Below, piece after piece: positions 28,201 through 36,618 of a DNA stretch of 64,000 bases. The DNA is taken from the NCBI RefSeq assembly GCF_000179595.2, contig NZ_JH556658.1:728569-792568 (forward strand), given 5' to 3'. The stretch comes from Acetivibrio cellulolyticus CD2. GTDB lineage: Bacteria; Bacillota; Clostridia; Acetivibrionales; Acetivibrionaceae. The position numbers and the translations under genes were made by a program. The notes below the pieces were generated by a model, which saw only the letters and a list, made by a program, of their open reading frames with translations, did no database searches and was not told the origin of the DNA. How positions within the stretch are numbered: position 1 is the first letter of the stretch; the number at the start of each line of letters is the position of its first letter.

Positions 28201-31200
28201 CTGACTTTATAAGGCTTGAAATTATGCCGTTAAATTCAAACGGTAAGATTGAAAAAAAGGCATTGCCTGAGCCTCAAACGCATGAAGGAGGAACGGATTA
28301 TGTTGCTCCTGAAAGTGCAACAGAGAAAAAGCTGGCTGTATTGTGGCAGGAAGTATTAGGAGTTGAAAGGGTAGGGACAAAGGACAATTTCTTTGAATTG
28401 GGTGGTCATTCATTGAAGGCCACAGTTCTTGCTGCGCGTATACATAAGGAATTTGATAAGTCAGTTCCTTTAGGACAGATACTCAATGCTAAAAATCTCA
28501 GAGAACTTGCACAGTTAATGGATGGTGCAGAAACGAGCATATATTCACAGGTAAAGCCTGTAGAGAAAGATGAGAATTATTTAAAAGTAAAATATCCGGA
28601 AGGAGTTTATCCGGCATCGTCTTCACAGAAGAGAATGTTTGTACAACAGCAGTTTGATGGAATAGGTACAAGTTACAACATTCCTCTGGCTATGACTGTC
28701 GAAGGCAGAATTGATCCCGAAAAGGTAGGTACGACTTTTGAGGCTCTTATAAAAAGGCACGAGCCTTTAAGAACATCTTTTGAGATTTATAACGGAGAAA
28801 TAGTTCAAAGGGTGCATAAAGAAGTTGAATTTAAGCTCATTTGCATGGAGTCTTCACAAGAAAGTATTGACAGTGTACTTAAAAAGCTTATACTTCCGTT
28901 TGATTTAAGTAACGCTCCATTGCTTCGTGCTGCATTAGTTAAGATACATGACAGCAAGCATTTACTTTTGCTTGACATGCATCATATAGTATCCGACGGT
29001 ATTTCAGCTACTGTACTTATGAGAGAATTTGGAGAGATTTATAATGATATTTGCCTTCCGGAATTAAAAATACAATACAAGGATTTTTCATACTGGCACA
29101 ATATTTTTCTTGAAAGTCCTGAAATTAAAAAACAGCAGGAATATTGGATGAACAATTTAGCAGGTGAAATTCCTGTTCTTAATATGCCTTGTGATTTTAA
29201 CAGATCAGATAGCAGAACCTTCGAAGGGGATATTGTAGAGTTTAAGCTTGATACAAAAGTTTCGTCATCATTAAACAGTATGGCTAAAGAATATGGGGTG
29301 ACTTTAAATACCCTGCTTATATCGGCTTATACAGTTCTTTTATACAGGTATACAGGTCAGGAAGATATTATAATCGGTTCACTTGTAGCCGGAAGAAGAC
29401 ATCCTGATGTGGAGAATATGATAGGAATGTTTAATAACTTCATTCCTGTAAGAAACAGATTAAAACCTGACAATACCTTTAAAGAACTTGTAAATATAGT
29501 AAATGGCTCGGTGTTCGGAGCTTATGAGAATCAGGATTATCCCTATGACATGATGGTAGAAAAATTCGCATACAGGACAGAACGTTCAAGAAACCCACTT
29601 TTTGATACAATGCTGATTTTCCATAACGAGCTTGAAAAAGATATCAAGCTTGGTATAGAGGGGCTTAATTTTAATCTCCATAAGACTGTTTCCAATACTT
29701 CCAAGCTGGATTTTAAACTTGATGTATATACCGGTAAGTCAGGTGAACTGGAATGCATAATTGAGTATAATACAGGACTATTCAGAAAAGAAACGATAGA
29801 AAGGTTTTCAAAACATTTTTCAAATATAGTATCTAAAATAATTGAAAACTCTGATAAGCAAGTTTCAACGATAGAAATGATATCAGAAGATGAACAGGAA
29901 CAGATACTGTCAGATTTCAACAACACGAAGTGTGAATATCCAATGAATAAGACTATAGGCCGGGTATTTGAAGAACAGGTTGAAAAGACCCCTGACAGCA
30001 TAGCGGTAATCTTTGAAAATGAGAAGCTGACATACAGTGAACTTAACAAAAAAGCGAACTCGCTTGCCAGAGTATTGAGAGAGCATGGTGTTAAGGGTGA
30101 CAGCATAGTTGCTATAATGCTTGAACGCTCAATAGAAATGATGGTAGGAATACTGGCGGTTCTCAAGGCAGGCGGCGCCTATCTTCCGATAAGCCCTGAA
30201 TATCCTGACGAAAGAGTCAGGTATATGATCGACGACAGCGGTGCCAATATACTTTTGACAAAGAACAATGCTTATGGTGTACAGTTTGCAGATGAAGGCT
30301 GTGAGGTTTGTAAAGTTACTGTTTTAGACCTGGATGATAAAGCTCTGTATAGTAGTGTAGGTTCAAACTTGGATGAGATAAATACATCAAGGAACATTGC
30401 ATACGTAATATATACATCAGGCTCTACAGGAAAGCCAAAAGGAGCTATGATAGAGCATTATTCCGTGATAAACAGAATAAACTGGATGCATAAAAAATAT
30501 CCAATAGGAGAACAGGACGTAATACTTCAAAAAACACCTTATACCTTTGACGTGTCTGTGTGGGAACTGTTTTGGTGGTTTTTTGCAGGAGCAAAGGTTT
30601 GCTTCCTGATACCGGGAGGAGAGAAGGACACAGGTGCAATAACTGAGGCAATAGAAAAGAATAAAATAACGACGATGCACTTTGTTCCGTCAATGCTTAA
30701 CATGTTCTTAGAATATATGGAAAATGAAAAGAATCTGAACAGGATTTCAAGCCTGAGGCAGGTATTTGCCAGTGGAGAAGCATTAGGAACTAAACAGGTG
30801 CAAAGGTTTAACAGGCAGGCAGGACATAAATTCGGAACAAAGCTTATAAACCTCTATGGTCCAACGGAGGCAACAGTGGATGTATCGTACTATGATTGCC
30901 CTTCCGAAGGTGATATCGAACTAGTACCAATAGGCAAGCCAATAGATAATATAAACCTTTATATAGTGGACAAACATAACAACCTTCAACCAGTTGGAAT
31001 ACCGGGTGAACTTTGTATTGCAGGTGACGGATTGGCAAGAGGATATCTCAACAGGCCGGAACTTACGGCAGAAAAGTTTGTTCCAAACCCGTTTAATGAG
31101 GGAGATAACTTAATCAATTCGAAAAGGATGTACAGAACAGGAGACCTTGCAAGATGGCTTCCTGACGGTAATATAGAGTACCTTGGAAGATTGGATCACC

Positions 31201-34200
31201 AGGTAAAGGTAAGAGGTTTCAGAATTGAACTTGGAGAGATAGAAGATGAGCTATTAAAACACGAAAGTATAAAAGAAGTAGTGGTAACAGCAAGAAAGGA
31301 TAAAGACGGCAGCAGCTACCTTTGCGCATATCTGGTATCTGACAGGGAGCTCACACCGGCAGAGCTGAGAGAGCATCTAACGAAGAACCTGCCTGAATAC
31401 ATGGTTCCGTCATACTTTATAAGACTTGAAAAGATGCCACTTTCTCCAAATGGAAAAGCTGACAGAAAAGCACTTCCAGAGCCTGCAGGTAATGTAAATA
31501 CCGGTGTAGAGTATGTAGAACCTGTAAGTGAAGATGAAAAGAAGCTGGCTCATATATTACAGAATGTACTTGAATGCGACAGAGTAGGTCTTAATGATAA
31601 TTTCTTTGAACTTGGAGGACATTCACTAAAGGCGGCTGCACTTGTATCTAAGATACATAAGGAGTTTAATGTTCAGATTTCCTTAGGTGAAATATTTAAA
31701 GCTCCTACTGTTAAGGGGATTATAGAAAATATCAGAAAATCTGAAAGAGATATATATTCTTCCATTATGCCTTTAGCGGAAAAAGATTACATGGATTTAA
31801 GCGGGGAGTTCTGCGTATATCCGGTGTCATCGGCACAAAAACGTATATTTATTCTTGAACGTATGGGCAGCCTTGGTACTGCATATAATCTGCCGGGTAT
31901 AATGACCATTGAGGGAAGAATAAACAAAGATGCATTTGAAAATGCGTTTGTACAATTAGTTAAGAGGCATGAAACTTTACGGACTTCTTTTGATTTTATA
32001 AATGGTGAGCCTGTACAAAAGGTATACAAGAATGTAGAGTTCAGCATGAGTTTTGATGAAGTGCCACAGGATTATACAGAGGAAATAATAAAAGGATTTA
32101 TAAAAGAATTTGACCTTGGTATGGCCCCTCTGTTTAGGGCAAAACTTGTTAAAATCAGTGAGGAAAAACATCTGCTTATGTTTGATATGCACCATATCAT
32201 ATCGGATGGGGTTTCTACGGTTATACTGGTTAAAGAGTTTATTGAACTATATAGGGGAGCTGATTTGCCGGAACTTAATGTCCAGTATAGAGATTATGCA
32301 GCATGGCAAAATAAGCTGTTTGAGACTGAGCTTATCAGAGGGCAGCAGGAATACTGGAAAGAAGTTTTTACAGGAGAGATACCTGTGCTCAACATGCCGC
32401 AAGATTATCCAAGACCAACAACGCAGAGCTACAAAGGTGACAAAATAACCTTCTCCATATCCGGTGAATTGGCAGAAAACTTGAGGACTGTAGCTGCAAA
32501 CACAGGTGCAACAATGTATATGGTGCTTCTTGCTGCATATAATATCCTGCTTCACAGATACACGGGTCAGGAAGATATTATAGTAGGATCACCAACAGCA
32601 GGCAGACCCCATGCCGATCTGGAAAATCTTGCAGGAATGTTCGTTAACACACTTGCATTGAGAAATTACATTTCAGGAGGTAAGAATTTTAGTTGTTTCC
32701 TCGATGAAGTAAAGAATAATGTATTAAGTGCACTGGAAAATCAGGATTATCAGTTTGAAAAATTAATAGATGATCTGGAATTAAAGAGGGACTTAAGTAG
32801 AAATCCTTTATTTGATACTCTGTTTGTACTTCAGAATATGGGGATACCTGAAACAGATGTTAATGGGCTGAAGTTTATACCTTTTGAGTTTAAGAATGGG
32901 GTTTCAAAGTTTGATATCACTTTGGAAGCAGTTGAAATGAGTGAAAGTATCAGATTTAACCTCGAATATTGTACAGCTATATTTAAAAGAGAAACAATGG
33001 AAAGGTTTACAAAACACTTTGAAAAGATACTTGAGCAGATTGTAAAGAATCCTGATATAGAGATTTCCAGAATAGAAATGATGGCAGAAGATGAACAGGA
33101 ACAGATACTGTCAAATTTTAACGACACAAAGTGTGAGTATCCAATGGATAAGACTATCAGCAGGGTATTTGAAGAACAGGTTGAAAAGACTCCTGACAGC
33201 ACTGCGGTAATCTTTGAAAATGAGAAGCTGACATACAGTGAACTGAACAAAAGAGCTAACTCGCTCGCTAGAGTGTTGGGAGAGCACGGCGTTAAGGGTG
33301 ACAGCATAGTTGCAATAATGCTTGAGCGCTCAATAGAAATGATGGTAGGAATACTCGCAGTTCTAAAGGCAGGCGGAGCCTATCTTCCGATAAGTCCGGA
33401 ATATCCTGACGAAAGAGTCAGGTTTATACTTGAGGACAGTGGAGCCAATATACTTTTGACAAAGAACAATGCTTATGCTGTACAGTTGGCAGATGAAGGC
33501 GAAGTTACTTGCAAGACTACTGTTTTAGACCTGGATGATGAGTCTCTATATAGTGGTGTAGGTTCAAACTTAGATGAGATAAATACATCAAGAAATCTTG
33601 CATATGTAATATATACATCAGGCTCTACCGGAAAGCCAAAAGGAGCTATGATAGAGCATTATTCCGTGATAAACAGAATCAACTGGATGCATAAAAAATA
33701 TCCAATAGGAGAACAGGACGTAATACTTCAAAAAACACCTTATACCTTTGACGTGTCTGTGTGGGAACTGTTCTGGTGGTTTTTTGCAGGAGCAAAGGTC
33801 TGCTTCCTGGTACCGGGAGGAGAGAAGGACCCTGGTGCAATAACCGAGGCAATAGAAAAGAATAAAATAACTACAATGCACTTTGTTCCGTCGATGCTTA
33901 ACATGTTCCTTGAATATATGGAAAATGAAAAGAATCTGAACAGGATTTCAAGCCTGAGGCAGGTATTTGCCAGTGGAGAGGCACTAGGAACAAAACAGGT
34001 GCAAAGGTTTAACAGGCAGGCTGGACTTAAGTTCGGAACAAAGCTTATAAACCTCTATGGCCCAACCGAGGCAACGGTGGATGTATCGTACTATGACTGC
34101 CCTTCTGAAGGTGATATCGAACTAGTTCCGATAGGCAAGCCAATAGATAATATTAAGCTTTATATAGTAGACAAACATAACAACCTTCAACCGGTTGGAA

Positions 34201-35555
34201 TACCGGGAGAACTTTGTATTGCAGGTGACGGACTGGCAAGAGGGTATCTCAACAGACCGGAACTTACGGCAGAAAAGTTTGTTCAAAACCCATTTAATGA
34301 GGGAGATAACTTAATCAATTCGAAACGGATGTACAGAACAGGAGACCTTGCAAGATGGCTTCCTGACGGTAATATAGAGTACCTTGGAAGATTGGATCAC
34401 CAGGTAAAGGTAAGAGGTTTCCGAATTGAACTTGGGGAAATAGAAGAAGAGCTATTAAAACATGAAAGTATAAAAGAAGTAGTGGTAACAGCAAAAATGG
34501 ATAAAGACGGCAGCAGCTACCTTTGTGCATATCTGGTATCTGACAGGGAGCTTACACCGTCAGAGCTAAGAGAGCATCTGACAAAGAACCTGCCTGAATA
34601 CATGGTTCCGTCATACTTTATACGGCTTGAAAAAATGCCTCTTTCTCCAAATGGAAAAGCTGACAGAAAAGCACTTCCTGAGCCTGAAGGGAATGTGAAT
34701 ACTGGTGTAGAGTATATAGAGCCAACAGGAGTAATTGAAACAAATTTGGCTCAAATCTGGCGAGAAGTATTAGGTGTTGAAAATGTAGGCGTAAAAGATA
34801 ATTTCTTTGATTTAGGTGGCAATTCACTGTTGCTTATAAGGATGCATTCAAAGATTGAAACCCAATATGCCGACAAGGTCAAGGTTACTGATATTTTCTC
34901 TAATCCAACTATATCAAAACTTGCGGAGTTTATTGAAAAAGCTGGAACAGAAAAGAAAATTGTGAGTTTAAAGTATGTGGAAATACCTGGCCAATATTTT
35001 ACCGGTAACAGCGTTGATATTAATGGCTCTGTTTTCAGGTTCAGTTTAGCTGATGAAGTACTGGACAGCCTTAAAGAAATGGCTAATAGGGAAAAAATCG
35101 AGATAAACGATATATTGCTTTCGGCATACATATACTTATTTGCTCAGATATCTAATAAACATGAAATTACTGTACAAGTTTTGGTCGATGATGGCGTGGT
35201 GTTACCATTGGACATAAATCTGAGTAACGTTGATAGTTTCGGAGAATTGGGCAGGCAGATTAATAAAAAGAATATTGAGGCTTTTGATGGGCGCTATAAC
35301 TTATACGATCTCAACAAAGAAACAGCGGCATTTAAAGGTGATAATGAAATACTACCTTTATTCTATAACAAAAAAGATTTAAACAGGACAAGAGATCTCG
35401 CCGATATTTATGACTTTGTACTTGAGTTAAGTAATGAAAATGGGCGGCTTTGTCTGGTTTGTGAATACAATGGAGCAAGACTTAAAAGCGATAAGGTTAA
35501 GGAAATGATTAATCAGTATATAAAAGTGGTTCAGTTTATCGGAAGTTCTAAATAG
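25248..35555 (+). CDS. NRPS 2: C-A(Ile/Val)-PCP-C-A(Ser)-PCP-C-A(Ser)-PCP-half C
   Basis: 3435 residues. Module 1: C (1-450; HHILYDG about 147), A (498-1005), PCP (GGHSLKA about 1055). Module 2: C (1120-1545; HHIVSDG about 1245), A (1550-2079), PCP (about 2124). Module 3: C (2190-2610; HHIISDG about 2315), A (2619-3146), PCP (GGNSLLL about 3190). The pockets read by eye are D-G-F-F-L-G-V-V-F-K (Ile/Val type), then D-V-W-H-F-S-L-V-D-K twice (Ser). After the last PCP, residues 3243-3432 resemble only the C-terminal half of a C domain and lack HHxxxDG. Two tandem 15-residue inserts lie at 194-223 in the first C domain. The protein should extend acyl-D-Ser by Ile, Ser and Ser. No E domain is present. 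Confidence 0.95.
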   Translation: MITKKLDKKNVEDMLALTAMQEGILFHYLSNPGSSQYFEQLSMRITGMVSIELIKKAWNFVAQNNEILRTVFRWEKLEKPVQVVLKDYEIPVRVYDFSDLSKDVLLERIEELRKMDRKENIDIASEPFRITLGILGNQQCEMIISSHHILYDGWSNAILIKEFFEAYQAFYEGQEPVRNVKNKYREFIKWHQSLGRIGEQCSGSETTSLGRIGEQCSGSETTSQDVNVPKDYWKKYLEGFYDRTLLPWDRRKHGDIVKADVYTYQFPENTARKLNGFARDRKVAPASILYAAWGILLQRYNNTDDVIFGTTISGRTAKIKGIENMAGLFINTPPLRLKLNPGECVNEMLDGIETNIRERGQFENTPLIDIKSCSSMDSKESLFDSIIVIENYPLDKELKSRDGILKLESYSTFEMTNFDIAVAISLFEEIEIKFIYNGDLFYKETIERMAGHFANIIESMVANSNLEVSKIDILSKAEKYMILESLNDTSSKYPCDLTLSQLFEQQVENAPENIALSYEGREITYRELNERANRFARYLRKKGVKSESIVGVLLERSIDMMVGIMGILKAGGAYLPIDPDYPQERIASIISDSGTRFLVTGMELKQKLLSTGILEGSAIEGLIIDEPGSGFENEDGGNIECINNSSSPAYVMYTSGSTGTPKGTVTTHYNISRVVKNTNYIDITHKDTLLQLSNYAFDGSTFDIFGSLLNGAKLVLVSRQTVLDIIKLSGIIEDEKISVFFVTTALFNTLADLNVECFKNVRKVLFGGERVSVPHVRKVLEYVGPGRLIHVYGPTESTVFASYHFVDKIESDAGTIPIGKPLSNTKIYIVDKNNNLQPFGAPGELCIAGDGLAKGYLHRDELTKEKFVQRPLFGEDNNQSIEVGKNNCEIMYRTGDLAKWLSDGSIEFLDRIDTQVKLRGFRIELGEIESKLLEFEGIKEAVVLAREDKKSNKYLCAYFTAQKDIDLSFLREHLLEKLPVYMVPADFIRLEIMPLNSNGKIEKKALPEPQTHEGGTDYVAPESATEKKLAVLWQEVLGVERVGTKDNFFELGGHSLKATVLAARIHKEFDKSVPLGQILNAKNLRELAQLMDGAETSIYSQVKPVEKDENYLKVKYPEGVYPASSSQKRMFVQQQFDGIGTSYNIPLAMTVEGRIDPEKVGTTFEALIKRHEPLRTSFEIYNGEIVQRVHKEVEFKLICMESSQESIDSVLKKLILPFDLSNAPLLRAALVKIHDSKHLLLLDMHHIVSDGISATVLMREFGEIYNDICLPELKIQYKDFSYWHNIFLESPEIKKQQEYWMNNLAGEIPVLNMPCDFNRSDSRTFEGDIVEFKLDTKVSSSLNSMAKEYGVTLNTLLISAYTVLLYRYTGQEDIIIGSLVAGRRHPDVENMIGMFNNFIPVRNRLKPDNTFKELVNIVNGSVFGAYENQDYPYDMMVEKFAYRTERSRNPLFDTMLIFHNELEKDIKLGIEGLNFNLHKTVSNTSKLDFKLDVYTGKSGELECIIEYNTGLFRKETIERFSKHFSNIVSKIIENSDKQVSTIEMISEDEQEQILSDFNNTKCEYPMNKTIGRVFEEQVEKTPDSIAVIFENEKLTYSELNKKANSLARVLREHGVKGDSIVAIMLERSIEMMVGILAVLKAGGAYLPISPEYPDERVRYMIDDSGANILLTKNNAYGVQFADEGCEVCKVTVLDLDDKALYSSVGSNLDEINTSRNIAYVIYTSGSTGKPKGAMIEHYSVINRINWMHKKYPIGEQDVILQKTPYTFDVSVWELFWWFFAGAKVCFLIPGGEKDTGAITEAIEKNKITTMHFVPSMLNMFLEYMENEKNLNRISSLRQVFASGEALGTKQVQRFNRQAGHKFGTKLINLYGPTEATVDVSYYDCPSEGDIELVPIGKPIDNINLYIVDKHNNLQPVGIPGELCIAGDGLARGYLNRPELTAEKFVPNPFNEGDNLINSKRMYRTGDLARWLPDGNIEYLGRLDHQVKVRGFRIELGEIEDELLKHESIKEVVVTARKDKDGSSYLCAYLVSDRELTPAELREHLTKNLPEYMVPSYFIRLEKMPLSPNGKADRKALPEPAGNVNTGVEYVEPVSEDEKKLAHILQNVLECDRVGLNDNFFELGGHSLKAAALVSKIHKEFNVQISLGEIFKAPTVKGIIENIRKSERDIYSSIMPLAEKDYMDLSGEFCVYPVSSAQKRIFILERMGSLGTAYNLPGIMTIEGRINKDAFENAFVQLVKRHETLRTSFDFINGEPVQKVYKNVEFSMSFDEVPQDYTEEIIKGFIKEFDLGMAPLFRAKLVKISEEKHLLMFDMHHIISDGVSTVILVKEFIELYRGADLPELNVQYRDYAAWQNKLFETELIRGQQEYWKEVFTGEIPVLNMPQDYPRPTTQSYKGDKITFSISGELAENLRTVAANTGATMYMVLLAAYNILLHRYTGQEDIIVGSPTAGRPHADLENLAGMFVNTLALRNYISGGKNFSCFLDEVKNNVLSALENQDYQFEKLIDDLELKRDLSRNPLFDTLFVLQNMGIPETDVNGLKFIPFEFKNGVSKFDITLEAVEMSESIRFNLEYCTAIFKRETMERFTKHFEKILEQIVKNPDIEISRIEMMAEDEQEQILSNFNDTKCEYPMDKTISRVFEEQVEKTPDSTAVIFENEKLTYSELNKRANSLARVLGEHGVKGDSIVAIMLERSIEMMVGILAVLKAGGAYLPISPEYPDERVRFILEDSGANILLTKNNAYAVQLADEGEVTCKTTVLDLDDESLYSGVGSNLDEINTSRNLAYVIYTSGSTGKPKGAMIEHYSVINRINWMHKKYPIGEQDVILQKTPYTFDVSVWELFWWFFAGAKVCFLVPGGEKDPGAITEAIEKNKITTMHFVPSMLNMFLEYMENEKNLNRISSLRQVFASGEALGTKQVQRFNRQAGLKFGTKLINLYGPTEATVDVSYYDCPSEGDIELVPIGKPIDNIKLYIVDKHNNLQPVGIPGELCIAGDGLARGYLNRPELTAEKFVQNPFNEGDNLINSKRMYRTGDLARWLPDGNIEYLGRLDHQVKVRGFRIELGEIEEELLKHESIKEVVVTAKMDKDGSSYLCAYLVSDRELTPSELREHLTKNLPEYMVPSYFIRLEKMPLSPNGKADRKALPEPEGNVNTGVEYIEPTGVIETNLAQIWREVLGVENVGVKDNFFDLGGNSLLLIRMHSKIETQYADKVKVTDIFSNPTISKLAEFIEKAGTEKKIVSLKYVEIPGQYFTGNSVDINGSVFRFSLADEVLDSLKEMANREKIEINDILLSAYIYLFAQISNKHEITVQVLVDDGVVLPLDINLSNVDSFGELGRQINKKNIEAFDGRYNLYDLNKETAAFKGDNEILPLFYNKKDLNRTRDLADIYDFVLELSNENGRLCLVCEYNGARLKSDKVKEMINQYIKVVQFIGSSK
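25827..25915 (+). repeat. Two tandem 45-bp repeats inside first C domain of NRPS 2
   Basis: Unit A (25827-25870) and unit B (25871-25915) each encode a 15-residue peptide, LGRIGEQCSGSETTS, twice in a row with three base changes. They sit in the variable loop between FIKW and YWKKYL of the C domain. The GC content is well above the surroundings. Confidence 0.9.
29901..31483 (+). repeat. Serine A-domain repeat, copy 2 of 3
   Basis: 1583 bp, colinear with copies at 21915-23497 and 33102-34684. Confidence 0.9.
33102..34684 (+). repeat. Serine A-domain repeat, copy 3 of 3
   Basis: 1583 bp, colinear with copies at 21915-23497 and 29901-31483. Confidence 0.9.
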
Positions 35556-35609
35556 TGCGAGGCAAAGAACTAAAATTTTGAAGGTATTACAACGGGGGGT
35601 AAAAAGGTT

Positions 35610-36599
35610 ATGCAGAAAAAAATAAGGTGGGGAATATTAGGATGTGGAAGGATTGCAGAGAGCTTTGCAGAGAGTTTAAAATATGTGGCTGATGCAGAAT
35701 TAATAGCTGTAGCATCAAAAACAAAAAGCAAAGCATTGGAGTTTGCCAAAACTTTTAGCGTTGAATATTGCTATGATAACTATCTTGATTTAATTAAAAA
35801 CCAATCTGTTGATGTTGTATATGTAGCAACCACACACAATTATCACTACGAAACATGTGTTCTTTGTATAGAAAACAAAAAACCTGTATTGTGTGAAAAG
35901 CCTTTTACTGTTAATTCAAAACAAGCTGAACAGTTAATTGCAATTGCAAGACAAAACAAAGTGTTTTTAATGGAGGCAATGTGGACAAGGTTTTTGCCTT
36001 GTGTTATGGAAATTGACCGCACGATCTCAGAGGGCACAATCGGAGATATTAAGATCTTTAAAGGTGATTTTGGGATTGGAGCTAAAAACCGTGAAAGTTG
36101 CCCTAAATACTACTTTGATCCTTACTTAGCTGGAGGGGCATTGCTTGACATAGGGGTTTATCCTGTTTCCTTTTCTCGGATGGTGTTTAAAAAATCCCCT
36201 GAGAAAGTAAAAACTTATGGATATATAGGGGATACAAACGTAGATGAGCAGGCTGCATATATATTTGAATACGGTGATGGCAAAATGGCAGTGTTATCTT
36301 CCTCCTTTATTGTTGATATGCCCCATGATGGCTTGATATGCGGTACAAAGGGTTATATAAGAATTCCAAACTTTTCCCGGCCAACAAGATTTTTTGTAAA
36401 ATTGACCGATCAGGAGGAGAAGGAGATTGAAATACCCTTTGTATCTAATGGGTTAAATTATCAAGCAGAAGAGGTCAACCGCTGCTTGAGGGAAGGAAAG
36501 CTGGAGAGTGAAATTATGCCGTTAGATGAAACGCTTGAAATAATGGAGACTTTAGATAGGTTGCGTGCAGAATGGGGACTAAAATATCCTGTCGAGTGA
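35610..36599 (+). CDS. Gfo/Idh/MocA-family NAD(P)-dependent dehydrogenase
   Basis: 329 residues behind GGGGGGTAAAAAGG. The N-terminal Rossmann motif is WGILGCGRIAESFAE. VLCEKPF carries the catalytic-site Lys of the family, and MEAMWTRFLP matches the dihydrodiol/xylose dehydrogenase branch. The C-terminal alpha/beta domain contains GGALLDIGVYP. Members oxidise or reduce sugars and cyclitols, inositol dehydrogenase being the best known. In this operon, with a DOIS-type cyclase, reduction of 2-deoxy-scyllo-inosose to a deoxy-inositol is a natural guess (inference). It lies 54 bases after NRPS 2 and 19 bases before the glycosidase. Confidence 0.85.
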   Translation: MQKKIRWGILGCGRIAESFAESLKYVADAELIAVASKTKSKALEFAKTFSVEYCYDNYLDLIKNQSVDVVYVATTHNYHYETCVLCIENKKPVLCEKPFTVNSKQAEQLIAIARQNKVFLMEAMWTRFLPCVMEIDRTISEGTIGDIKIFKGDFGIGAKNRESCPKYYFDPYLAGGALLDIGVYPVSFSRMVFKKSPEKVKTYGYIGDTNVDEQAAYIFEYGDGKMAVLSSSFIVDMPHDGLICGTKGYIRIPNFSRPTRFFVKLTDQEEKEIEIPFVSNGLNYQAEEVNRCLREGKLESEIMPLDETLEIMETLDRLRAEWGLKYPVE

Positions 36600-36618
36600 A
36601 ACGAAAGGAATGATAATA

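Noticed and set aside
29543-34530. Long minus-strand reading frames inside NRPS 2 and other synthase genes, some alike (for example near 30417 and 33618)
   Set aside because: They mirror the repeated serine A domains on the coding strand, lack ribosome sites, and their similarity follows from the plus-strand repeats.
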